Shown here: positions 23,030 through 33,818 of the stretch, in pieces
Layout: every line of letters starts with the position of its first letter
Numbering within the stretch: position 1 is the stretch's first letter
Source of the DNA: Epiperipatus broadwayi
Lineage: Eukaryota > Onychophora > Udeonychophora > Euonychophora > Peripatidae
Direction of reading: 5' to 3'
Length of the DNA stretch: 64,000 nt
NCBI GenBank assembly: GCA_028023455.1
Contig: JAQFVV010012511.1
Span: forward strand, 1,240,001-1,304,000
Program-made: the position numbers and the translations under genes
The notes under the pieces: generated by a model
Databases searched by the model: none
What the model saw: the letters and a program-made list of their open reading frames with translations, nothing else
What the model was told of the DNA's origin: nothing

Positions 23030-24330
23030 CTATAAAATAAAGCATTTATTAAATAATTATATAATTTATATGATAAAAGCAATTAAAAGATCTTCAATTG
23101 TTAAAGATATTAAATTTTCAAATAAATAAAATATAAAATTAAAAAATTATAAGTAAGAAATAAAATATCACATAACAAACAAATATGGGTCACATGATGA
23201 ATAGATAATGCCTGCTATAACATGGAATTCCAGTATAAATTGGAAAATTTTGAAATTTTTTTGGTCATAAACAGGTTTGGGATTTCTTTCAGATAGCCAA
23301 TTCATAGTCAACTCAGTAAATATCGAATTGTGTATAGGAATACTATCTAGAGAATTAATCTGGGTTAGTCAGACACTATTAAAAGAATAACTAAAAAAAA
23401 AATATGACTAATATGATGTGACTTTCCTTACATCTACAAGATATATAGAACCAATGCATAATACTATCTGAAATCTATATAAAATATTTTAAACAGCCCA
23501 TAACTACATTGTTTCAACCACATTCTCCTTTTAAATAAAGAAAAACTCAAATTTTAGCTTAGTCTTTTCATTTATAATTATTTTTTCTTAATTTAATTAA
23601 AAAACAAACTATAGTCTTTTATTTTTTTAAAAAACATTGTTAAAAATATCAAAATTTATAAAAAATTTAAATGAAATACTTATTTTAATTTTAATTATTA
23701 ATAAAACAGTTTTGGCCAGAGATTTTCTACTGAACTATCTATTAAAATTCAATACTATTTCCAACAATAACACTTGATGAAACAACTCAAGTATCGGAAA
23801 AATTGTAATTTTTACATAATTATACTCGGACTGACTTTAGTTTTACATGCTAGAATTTCCTAATCTGAATAAAAGCATTACTACTTATCCAGACACTGCA
23901 GAAAAAAAATTATAATTGTATATATACATACAAAAAAGGTTTTAATAAAATAATGATTTTAAAATTTTCAGATTATATCTACAAAGCATTTTATTTATAT
24001 ATATAAAAAAATCTCGCTTTCTATCAATTTATAAAATTATGATTTCAATACAGTATAAAAAAAAAAATTGCATTTACCAATGCATTACAATTCAGTTTAA
24101 TATACATATACTACAAGACTGTCAAACTCTACACACACTTAATTCTTATTACTATCTCTACTGATTTCATTAATAAAATAATTTATTTAATAATAAATAA
24201 AAATGATGAATCATTTGTTATTACAGCACTTATATACAAAAAAAAAAAAGTAATAAAAAAATAGATTAACTAACGGATTTATCATTGGCATAGTATTTAA
24301 GAAAATAATAAACTATTCAATCATACTTAC
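23030..24330. other. Intron in EXT2 5' region
   Basis: Bounded on the minus strand by donor AATAG|GTAAGTATG at 24330 and the acceptor at 23030. AT-rich, no gene seen. Confidence 0.5.
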
Positions 24331-24451
24331 CTATTACTATTTTAATATTATGAACTCAATTTACTCTTAAAGACAATATATCTGATTATAGATTTCCCTG
24401 GGTCACTGCTGAAAAATTTTTTGTACCCCAATTTGGCGGCCACGATTAAAC
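24331..24451 (-). CDS. Candidate upstream exon: body and stop of a 37-residue peptide
   Basis: Minus-strand exon with acceptor TTTAAATCAG and donor GTAAGTATG. Joined to the exon ending at 25149, its frame continues to TAA at 24350-24348. The peptide runs MASGLIVAAKLGYKK, then FFSSDPGK, then a hydrophobic and basic tail ending SKLSS. The first part uses GC-rich codons (GTG GCC GCC), unlike the AT-rich surroundings. The strong donor lies 17 bases after the stop, so the same RNA could continue into the EXT2 start-codon exon, making this an upstream ORF of EXT2. I do not recognise the peptide. It could instead be untranslated leader. Confidence 0.4.
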
Positions 24452-25148
24452 CTGATTTAAAAAGTTCAATTAAACTTAGCAACTTAAAATCCCTTTAATT
24501 AAAGACTTGCCATTTATTACATTCTTGTTATACATATATTATGTTATAAAATTAACATATATTTTTTATATGGGGAAACTACGATAGGGAAAAAAAGATT
24601 GGGCATACATTTAGTAAAGATGTGATGGTTCCATTAAGAATAAATAGAAAGATGATTAAAAAAAAAAGGGAGAACAATTATGAGTGACTAAAGATTAAAA
24701 GCAATAATTACTAAGATTTGGATCTGTCTTTAATGATATTTAAATAAAAGTATTTTTAGGATGCTTTTATTAAGATACATTCGTTATCACAGAACAATTT
24801 AGTCCTATTTATAAAAATCAACTCTCAATTTGTACTTGAGAATTACTTATCCTTTAGTTCAATGATCTTTTTTTTATATTATGAATACGTTCTCAAATGT
24901 TTATTCAATATTGGCATTAAATCTAATAATTTTTTTTAAAAAAAAAGCAACAAATCGACATAATGTCTAAATTCTGATGATTAAAAACTCAGAATGAATA
25001 TTAATTTCCATATTTAAAATATAATATATATTGATCTTACGATTATAATTGTAAAAACTAAATTTATAGAATTAAGAAATAATTAAAAACTTCAATAAAA
25101 GTTTTAAAATATGTACTACACGTACAAATCGCACGGAGGCCAACTTAC

Positions 25149-25200
25149 CAGACGCCATTTTTAAATTAATAAATCTCGTACTTTTCACGTTTTCTACGTC
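25149..25200 (-). CDS. Candidate first exon: leader, ATG and three codons
   Basis: The minus strand shows AAAATGGCGTCTG|GTAAGTTGG: an ATG at 25158, codons for Met-Ala-Ser plus one base, and a strong donor at 25148. The AAAATGGCG context resembles the YY1-type element common at metazoan start sites. CpG-containing sequence (GACGT, AACGTG, TACGAG) surrounds it. The phase matches the exon at 24451. The 5' end is unknown; 25200 is nominal. Confidence 0.45.
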
Positions 25201-26019
25201 AATAATGATTAGTTAATACAATTTAAATTAATTACATTTCTGAGCAAGTTTTACCCGAATCTAATCAATAATTGACTCAGTTTAATATTCCTAAAAATAC
25301 ATTTTAAAAAACAAATTTAATGATTAAATTTTTTTTTATCAACTTGAGTTTTTTTTTATTGTACATGCAGTATTTACTTAAAATAGAGAGAGGGAGAGAT
25401 TAATGTGTAGAGTACGAAGTTTGCAAAATTGCACTTCCTATCAATTAAATGAGCAAAAGTTTCAAAGATATTTAATTAATTTCCTAACTACTCTTTCAAA
25501 ACAGCCAAAACTGAACAAAAAATTGTTTTATTTTTTATATGTACATATACGAAAAGACTAAGCCTTGTTTAAATTATTTTAATTTATCTTATTCCAGTAT
25601 ATTCCTTTTACATCTAATCATTCCTAAAGAAGCATCAAACTCTTAAATCAGAAATTCGACTGTAAAATGATTAAATTTATTAAGATAAGAGTTTTAAATT
25701 ATGTAAATACATTTTTGAATCACCGTTTTTATTTGAATATAATTAATAACAAAATATTTAACATTTAAATAATCCAAAAATCGTAAAAAGTAGCTTTGCT
25801 CATTGTCGAAGGAAGGGGAGAAAAGGCTAATAACTAAATCTTTCACATCATCAAAATGACTGATATTTAAATAATCTATAATAGTTCTATAATTTCATAT
25901 ATACTGTATATTATTTTTATATAATACTTAACAATCATTAATTTTTAATTAAACATAGAATTTAATATCTGGTATTTGCAAATTCACATTACAATACTTA
26001 TTTTTAAAAAAATAATTAT
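25201..26019. promoter_or_regulatory. Putative bidirectional promoter interval, EXT2 / DAGLA
   Basis: It lies between the outermost minus-strand EXT2-side exon and the plus-strand DAGLA leader. No other gene is seen. CpG dinucleotides are visible at both edges. No specific promoter element is claimed; the role is inferred from head-to-head gene order. Confidence 0.4.
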
Positions 26020-26060
26020 GCTTCACATAAGAGAACCTTTCTCCCGCATCCTTACGCAAG
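26020..26060 (+). other. Candidate non-coding first exon of DAGLA
   Basis: Sequence with CpGs (CTCCCGCATCCTTACGCAAG) ends at a possible donor GCAAG|GTAGTC at 26061, upstream of the acceptor preceding the DAGLA ATG. Its 5' end is unknown. The open frame at 25976-26263 across this region is considered fortuitous. Confidence 0.35.
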
Positions 26061-26282
26061 GTAGTCTGGGATATCTTTGGATTCTCCCTTCAAACTGTGT
26101 GCCGATTATTGATATCGGTACAAACATGTTGATTTTGACATGTGTGAACAACAACTTGTCGCAACAATGGATGGGTTTAAAACTGCAAAAATTACTAATA
26201 TATGGAATTCTTATACCTAGCATAGCCTGGATTTTATCTTTTTTTATTGCTTGGAATTTATAAAAATCTACGTTCTTTACAG

Positions 26283-26379
26283 ACATGCCCGGAATAGTAG
26301 TATTTCGTCGTCGGTGGTCTGTAGGCTCGGATGATTTAGTTGTGCCCGGTGTTTTTCTTCTAATACTGCATACTGTCTG
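26283..26379 (+). CDS. DAGLA: sn1-specific diacylglycerol lipase alpha, first coding exon (partial)
   Basis: DAGL-alpha (inaE in flies) is a four-pass plasma-membrane serine lipase that cuts the sn-1 acyl chain of diacylglycerol to give 2-arachidonoylglycerol. ATG 26285 follows the acceptor ACGTTCTTTACAG and opens [20 protein letters not shown], the nearly invariant DAGL-alpha N-terminus, then enters the first membrane helix ([12 protein letters not shown]). The donor TG|GTAAGA at 26380 splits the Trp codon 32 after two bases. Only 31 codons plus two bases are present; the lipase domain with its GHSLG motif is outside the window or unrecognised. DAGL-beta has a different N-terminus. Short but highly specific. 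Confidence 0.9.
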
Positions 26380-28279
26380 GTAAGACTTTTAATAATATTT
26401 TTCGTATTAATTTTGAAAGTTATAGCTATTGATGATATTTATATGCTTATGCATTGCTTGAAATTCAATGTATACGCCACGTGTTAAAAGTGTTTTCTTT
26501 GAATGAAGTAAGCATTGCCTTTACTACTTTATGGTAATGGTATTATTTCAATGCTGTAATCATGCATTCTTCTACTTAACTTGAATTTAAAATTACAAAA
26601 CGGGTTACAGATAAAGCTGTATTTTATAAACCATACTGTATTATGCAATTACTCATTATTGATAACAATGAACTGAGAAAATGTCGTCTGCTGTATAGAT
26701 TTTAGTAACATTTTTTTTCTCACCAGAGGCGGTTTAACAAACTGTGGTTTGATAAACCTTTAGAAAAATCATTATTCATTTATTTTTTAATGTTAAGAAG
26801 ATTTAACTCAATTTATGAAATTATTATCAATACAAAATAAAACTTTATTGTTAAGGTGTATGATTCATCGCTCGCATTAAAAATATTTAATGTAACCCTT
26901 TTGTTAATAACTGTACTGCGATTGTAGAAATATTTCTGTAAAATCATTTGGCATGCAAATTATTGAGCGATTTTTTTTTCGTTTATCTTTGCATAGTTTA
27001 GGAATAATATTTATATCATTATGCAATTAAAAAAGATTACCCTCTCCCCCTTTTTTAAAAAAAAAACAAAAACCGATACTTATTCGCGGGAAGAAGGAAT
27101 ATATATTTTAAAGAAAGTCATATAATAATTCGAATAAAGGAATTAAGGTTGGATAATTATAAATATTTTTCGTTTATTTTCTCTGTAAGTTGATGTATTA
27201 ATAGATAATTTTCGATCTTCGTCTTTTCTATTTTCTCTTTAATAGATAGATATTAAAATATAATCACATTATCTTAATATTTATTGGAATTTGAACATTT
27301 GTATATTTTTCCAATTTTGATTAAAGCAATCATTCATTTTAATTTGTTTGTACGGATCGTTTACTTTTACAATTATAATAGCGGAAATTAGTAATCTATT
27401 TTTTTAAAATTAGTTTTGTGTTTAGAATTTTATATATATATTTATGTAAAATCATTTATTGTTTATATATATATAAAATCATCTTTCCAAAGGCTACATT
27501 AAAACATCTATTAAGTTATTTAGAAAATAAGTCTAAAAGAAGTTTTCCCGTGGGTTTTTTTTTGTTTGTGTGTGTGTATATATATACAAATAACTGCAAA
27601 TAAGATAACAATATAAGCTTTTATTTATCATATGGACTCCAAACTTGATGCCTTCAGAATAGGAATAGATTTTTATTTCCTGAATCTATATCTTGAATCC
27701 AAGTTGGATTTTAGATAAAAATCATTTATTGTATAGTATATTGTATTGTTAAACAAGTTGATGTCCATGACATATATCCCAGTTAAAGTAATGCTATAAA
27801 CAGTATATGTTTTTAGATATACTTAAAATTTAGATTATATCACTTATTCGTGAAACATATTAATAGATATTTGAAAAAGGTAACTTCCAAAATGCATTTC
27901 TTATCCAGTCAGCTGACTTAAATCACAACTTTTCCCCATGCTTTTTCCCCACCATTTCTTCAGTATTTATTAATAACAAATTATTATAATTTGATTTTTA
28001 AGTGTCAAATTTTCTGCTTTCATAATTTTGATACCGTTCACTTTAGACAAGTATATTAATAATTATTATTAATTATTTATTAGATTAGAGATTATCATAT
28101 CATTCCTAGTCTAGATATAACTTTAAACTTTATTAAAAATTATATCTATTTTTATTAAAGCTAACTAAATGTTATTAATCCATATGTCCATCATTTTTTC
28201 ATACAATGATGTTACCTTTTGTAGCTTTAATAATCAGTAGATGCCTAGAAGTTATGTGTTATAATCTACATTCAGTATC
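26380..28279. other. DAGLA intron 1, proximal part; no exon seen
   Basis: AT-rich sequence following the DAGLA donor. No second DAGLA exon (the block continuing the first membrane helix) was recognised. A small TG/TA microsatellite lies at about 27568-27588. Confidence 0.5.
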
Positions 28280-28500
28280 TATCTATCCAATATTTTCAGA
28301 TTAGTTTCTAGTTTATAGCTTTCATCAGTGATGAACTTGGATCTGGGAACAGTACACCTGGATCTTAGGATCTAATGCACTGTTTCAGAACCCACTTTTT
28401 ACCTATACAGCTATTAGCCCAAACTGAAACATCATAATGTTTTCTATTCAAGTCAATCCACTTTTATAGCCATGTAAGCATAAGAAAAGGTGATTATATA
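28280..28500 (+). repeat. Family A fragment
   Basis: Collinear with 9570-9790: CCAATATTTTCAGATTAGTTT, GCTTTCATCAGTGATGAAC, GGATCTTAGGATCTAATGCA, TTTTTACCTATACAGCTAT, TAATGTTTTC, then the terminal AAGCATAAGAAAAGGTGAT. Truncated at its left end and diverged. Confidence 0.7.
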
Positions 28501-29261
28501 ATGTTTTAATGGTTTAAACCTTCATTTTTTCATATCTATCATTATTATTACTACTATTATTTTTTAGATATAATTAAAATTTCCATTCCTTCACTTATTC
28601 TTATCATCTGGGAAAATTAAAGAATGTTGTATCAGCATAAAATGCATCTTAGGAGTTATTTTCCTTTTTTTCAAATGTCTTTATTCGTGTATTTCAAGAA
28701 TGTATAATTATTGTAAGTTTTAAATGTATTTTAAAAAATAATAGTCATAGAAAGGGTTGAAATTGGATTAATTATATTTATAGTAGTTATGTTTTAATAA
28801 AATATATACATTAATATTTAATTGATTTTAAAGTTTATATGTGGACTAGAAATGATATGATAATCTCTAGCCTAATAAATGATTAGTAACGATCAGTAAT
28901 ATATTTATTTAAAATGGATGATGTCAAAAATGTCAGTGCAGAAAGTTGGAGTAATGTATATATTTTTAATATAATAATGTAAATCTAGAAATCTGATGAA
29001 AGCAAATCAAATTTATAATAATTGCTTACTTAAGCTATTTTAATTTCTCTTAATATGAATTCAACATTCACGAAGAACATCTTGTTAAGAATGTTATTAT
29101 TAGATTTTATGCTTTTCTTTATAGACAATTTGAAATGCCCTCATGCCAAAGTTTTCATCTAAAATCCAATAATGTTGTACTTATAATTCATAATCTAAAA
29201 TGATATATTACAGTGCAAAATCATTTTCAACAAATTATTACTGAATTCTATTTAGTGACAT
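28501..29261. other. AT-rich DNA, no feature
   Basis: No gene or repeat boundary recognised. Confidence 0.45.
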
Positions 29262-29415
29262 TTATACTCTGTGCAGTTTAATTCAGTAAGAGAATGTCGG
29301 GCTCTGGATTGTAGAACTCTAGGATTGATTCTGGTAATGGCACTTCTGGTAATCAAACTTATTATGAGCTCTTGAAGAATAAAGCCATTTGAATATATAT
29401 ATAAAGTAATATTTG
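29262..29415 (+). repeat. tRNA-derived SINE copy (family S)
   Basis: A tRNA-like head (GTTTAATTCAGTAAGAGAATG as a degenerate A box; GGATTGATTCTGGTAATGG as a B box) is followed by the family-S tail TATGAGCTCTTGAAGAATAA and AGCCATTTGAA. It shares this organisation with 4225-4370 and 62775-62885. Confidence 0.65.
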
Positions 29416-29454
29416 TCACTTTAATTTATAAATTATTGTAGCTATTTTAGTTAC

Positions 29455-30520
29455 ATGTATTTTTCATACTTTCTGAAAAGAAATCTGCAACCTATAGTCT
29501 CAATTATTTCATGAATCATCAAGGTATAGATCCAGGATATTGTCATATTTTAAAGAATATTTATGAAAATGCAACAGCAACAATAATATTACATAATGCT
29601 ACTGGGAAAGTCACATTGAGAAGGGTGTAAGACAGGGTGGCTCTATATCTCCAAAACTTTTTACAGCAGTGCTGCAAGAAGTATTTTGCAGATTAAAATG
29701 GGAAGCTAAAGGAGTGAAAGTAAATGGAGATTATTTAAGTCATTTAGATTTTGCAGATGTAGTTGTTTTTGCAAATAATGCTTTAGAGCTACAGGAAATG
29801 TTGCAGGAGTTATCAGATGAAAGTAGGAAAGTAGGACTAAAGATAAATGTTAAAAAGACTAAAGTAATGTTTAATGGATTTTTTCAAAGTATGAAAATAA
29901 AGATTGATTATGATGAGTTAAAAGAAGTTAACAGTTACAAATACCTTGGTTAGATTATTAATACAGATGGAAACATAATGGATGAAATTAATCATAGAAT
30001 TAAACTTGGTTGGAGTGCCTTTGGTAGAAATAACTTGATACTAAAAGGAAATATGCCTATGTGTTTGAAAAAGGTTTTTAATAATTGTATTTTACCAGTT
30101 CTTACTTATGGATCTGAGACTTGGACACTTAATAGAAGAGCAGTACAGAGACTTTGGACCACTCAAAGAAGTATGGAGAGATGCATATTGGGAGTAACAA
30201 GAAGAGATCGAAAACACAATATATGGGTGGAGAACAAACAGGTGTTACTGACCTCATTGAAAAAATTAAAAGACTGAAGTGGAGTTGGGCTAGACATATT
30301 GCTAGAAGAACTGATAATAGATGGATAATTGAAATCTTAAACAGGATTCCAAGGGATTGTAAAAGATCCAGAAAGAGATCACATGTGAGATGGATGGATG
30401 AAATAAGAAAGTGTGCAGGGGTGATATGGAGAAGAGAAGCTAAAGATCGGAGATGGGGATTGAACTTGGAGAGACCTTCATCCTGCAGTGGATTGATAAT
30501 GTTTGATGATGATGATGATT
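29455..30520 (+). pseudogene. Dead non-LTR retrotransposon (RT and C-terminal domain)
   Basis: Plus-strand sibling of 385-1965, less decayed. Blocks in order: YFMNHQGIDPGYCHILKNIYE region, a broken RQGGSISPKLFTAVLQEVF (frameshift and stop near 29628), HLDFADVVVFANN (29740-29778), ELQEMLQELSDES, VKKTKVMFNGF, then a stop at 29951, INHRIKLGWSAFGRNN, ILPVLTYGSETWTLNRRA, and after a frameshift near 30220 GVTDLIEKIKRLKWSWARHI and RRSHVRWMDEIRK-like sequence. The catalytic F-A-D-D is F-A-D-V. It ends in a (GAT)n tail at about 30507-30519, typical of tail-repeat LINEs. Confidence 0.88.
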
Positions 30521-33500
30521 TCATGAATAGTAATAATTACATATTCAAAGGAAGTAAACTGAGTGGTATTTTGTTTTTTGGTGACTCATTTAATAGAATC
30601 ATCATTGCAATTAATGTTTGGTTAATACTGCATTTTCTGTAAAAAAATGATGGATTACAATTTTCCCATGGCATAAATTAAGTCTAATTTATAACAAAGT
30701 TTCAGATATATTTTAGAATTTTAGAAAAATCACTTATTTTCTGGCTTATTTTCTTAGATATTTCAGATCACTATGTGAAATAAGTCTGATTATTAAATAA
30801 ATACAAATCATATTTTAGAAATAAGCAAAAATGGATCCAAATTGTATTAAAATACCACCATAATCCACTTATGATATTTTTAAAACTGTAGTAATAAGCA
30901 GCAGGCAATAATAATGATATTGTTTTGATATTAGAAACTATGAACAATGATATTTTTAATTTTCAGAACATAAATTTTCCAATATGATAAACAAATACTC
31001 TAGAACAAAGTTTTGTTTTTATATATATAATTAAAAGTGAATCTTGTTTTTTTTTAAAGCAAAAACTACTACAGTCAAGAATTTTTACTAATTCAGTCTA
31101 CATTTTTTTACTTGCTATTAACTCTTCCTACATTACAATTCAAGAATATTAATAAATAACAATGATTTTTATTTCTGCACTTCCTCTTTAGAGATAAAGT
31201 AAAGTAAAATATTTGAATAGTCCATTTCAGGCTAGTTCTTTATAGAAGAAATGTACTAATAAGATTTGTCAAGTGGTGAAAGTTTGAAGATTTTTCCAGT
31301 CTTATTTTACCTTCTTATTAAGAATAGCTAGAAGCCTATTTACTGATCAATATTGAATAATAAAGCTGGGATGGCTATGATCTGGTTAATTGAAAAAAAA
31401 TCCCAAACCTATTTGAAAAATGACTAAATTTATTTGACCCATGTTTGAACCCAGATCAGATATATTACTACTGCAATATAAACCCCCCTCTTTTATATGT
31501 ATATATTTAGCAATATGTTGTTGTCAAGATTTTGATTATATTTTTTAAAGAGTGTACATATTTAAAATTTAGTTAAATATAAATAATATAAGTAGCTTTT
31601 AAGGTTTTAATGACTTTCAAGACAAGAATCGTAATTTTTTTATTATTGTAATATGAAATTTTTGAGAAGTATTTTTGATATTAAATCTTACAAAGGTTAT
31701 AAATGAAGAAATAAATAGTGCAGAGCTAAAACAGATGAAAAAAGTTCTATAACAAAAAAAAGAAAAAAGAAGCTAAATCAAGAAAACTATTACCACCAAG
31801 TAAAAATAATTCAAATACCTTATTTGATAGTATGGTTAATATAATATATAAAGTAAATATTTCTGAAAATGTAGAAATTAAAACAGATATTTCAGTTAAG
31901 CTTTTTCAAAATTTCACAAGTAAATCATATAAGAGTGATTTGAAAAAAAAAACAAACAATCCAGGTATTTGCAATTCTGTTAACAAAAAAGAATGAGACA
32001 CTATAAAATGAAGTGAAAATAAGTAATCAAGCATCAACTATAATGCTGAAAAATAAATATAATAGCTTAATGTTAATATTGAAAAAAATGCATTTAAAAG
32101 GTGGTAATTAAGGATAAACAAATTCAAGTTAGAATACTGAAAATTTGAATGTAAATGTTTCAAATTTTCTATAGCTGCTAGCAAAAATGATACTGTGAAT
32201 TGCAAACTCTGCAAAGAAAAAATGCCATAATATATACAAATCTAGGTTGAAGTTTAACAACCTGTCATTTAATTTTCTAGGAAAACATTTTTAGTAATCT
32301 CCATTCATCGTTTTAGCAAAGATAAATTGCAACATCTGAGAAAGGCCTTGAATTTTTTAATCAGTTTATTTATAATGATAATTAATCTGTTTAATTGAAA
32401 ATGTAGATAAGAATGATGGTCAGTTTAATTATTTAAAAAGCTAGTCAAAGTTTAGGACTTTTTTTGCAAATTGTTTCGTAGCAACATTTAAAACGTCTCA
32501 TAAAATAGTGAATTACTTTCAAAAAATATTTTATATAATTAATGCAGGTATTGAATAGAAACTAAAAAAGTCATGTGATGCTTAGTGTGATGTATTTTAT
32601 TTTTTGCTAAAAGTCAAAGACATTTTAATTCGTATGTCATTGAAATCATTGAAATATATATTTTCTAGTGTAGTGTTAAAACTATAGTTAGCTTAAGTTC
32701 AAAACCTTAGGGTATTTGAATATTATATTATTAGCTTGAATAATATAAAAAGCTAATGTGATTATTGTATGTATAGTGCAAATCCAATACTTTTCACTGA
32801 TGAAGGTCAATAGCCAGAATCTAGTCTGCAGATCTAAATTTGATCATTGTCATAGTTTTTATTGATTCCTCAAACTTACAGTAGACAGCTCTGGAGTTAA
32901 TAGAATGAATTGCTGCTTCTAATGCAAATATATTTTATAATAGACGAATTTTGTTAGAAAGATGAACTCATGAGCTTAAATATATAATAAGCACAGTCTT
33001 GTTCTCAAACAAAGAAGTCACATTTATGACTAATTTGAATGTATTATCATGCAAAATGTTTACTTCTCATTGCACATCATTTACTACTATATAACTCATG
33101 GAATTTCGATATTAGAGTAATAAAACAATTTTAAATTATCATGTAGTATAATTATTGCTATTATAATTAAAAAGAGAATATCATGCTATCATATAGAATA
33201 TATATTGATTGTAAATGTCTCCTAGAAAAATGAAAAAAATGTTGATGTTCTGATAGGATTGTTAATTTTTTTGGTAGAATAATTGTTGCGCAAAAAACAA
33301 ACAACTATTAAATGATGTTGACAATAATGAATTATATAACAAAGATACAATTATAACTGCAATTATAATATTATGTATATAATGAACTACATCTAGCTTC
33401 ATTGAACAACTGTCAACTCTTTCAAAATTGTAGGTTTGTATAAAAATTATTCGTATTCATATTCTACTTGATTTGCTAATGTTCTATGTTCACCAACTTT

Positions 33501-33599
33501 CAGTTTTTGATCTTTGAATTAAAAAAAAAGACCTTCAGATAAAAGCATAACTTTTTATTGATCCAGTAGAATCTAAAATGCTATCAAAAGTTGTAAAAT
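30521..33599. other. AT-rich DNA without a gene
   Basis: No gene. A plus-strand GGTTC-like box in reverse sense near 31440-31490 and a family-A-like scrap near 32795-32850 (CTGATGAAGGTCAATAGCCAG) hint at old repeats. Confidence 0.4.
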
Positions 33600-33818
33600 T
33601 ACTAAGTTTAATACATTGTACAGGCTTAACACCTGCATTTATATATGTAATATATGCGGGATTTAAACTCAGACTTTCATATGACCGACAACTCTCAGTG
33701 CCATCTTATATTGCTGCCCCCATGTGGGTGATCAGGTGGGTCAGCAATATAAGGTGGCACTGAGAGTTGTGGGTCATGTGAAAGTCTGAGTTTGAATCCC
33801 GCATATAATACTAAGTTT
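33600..33818. mobile_element. Hairpin SINE with 10-bp TSD
   Basis: The direct repeat TACTAAGTTT flanks at 33600-33609 and 33809-33818. Inside, 33655-33716 is mirrored by 33743-33804 (62 bp, few mismatches), around a loop with CCCCCATGTGGGTGATCAGG. Each arm ends in a tRNA-like B box, GAGTTTGAATCCCGCA (inverted on the left). The open frames crossing it in both directions (AGFKLRLS...) are by-products of the palindrome. Confidence 0.75.

Noticed and set aside
25976-26263. 95-codon plus frame and the overlapping 87-codon minus frame before DAGLA
   Set aside because: No recognised domain. They lie in the DAGLA leader region, and the acceptor at 26282 and the family N-terminus at 26285 explain the coding start.
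30129-30524. 131-codon minus-strand frame
   Set aside because: Antisense shadow of the reverse transcriptase remnant on the plus strand.
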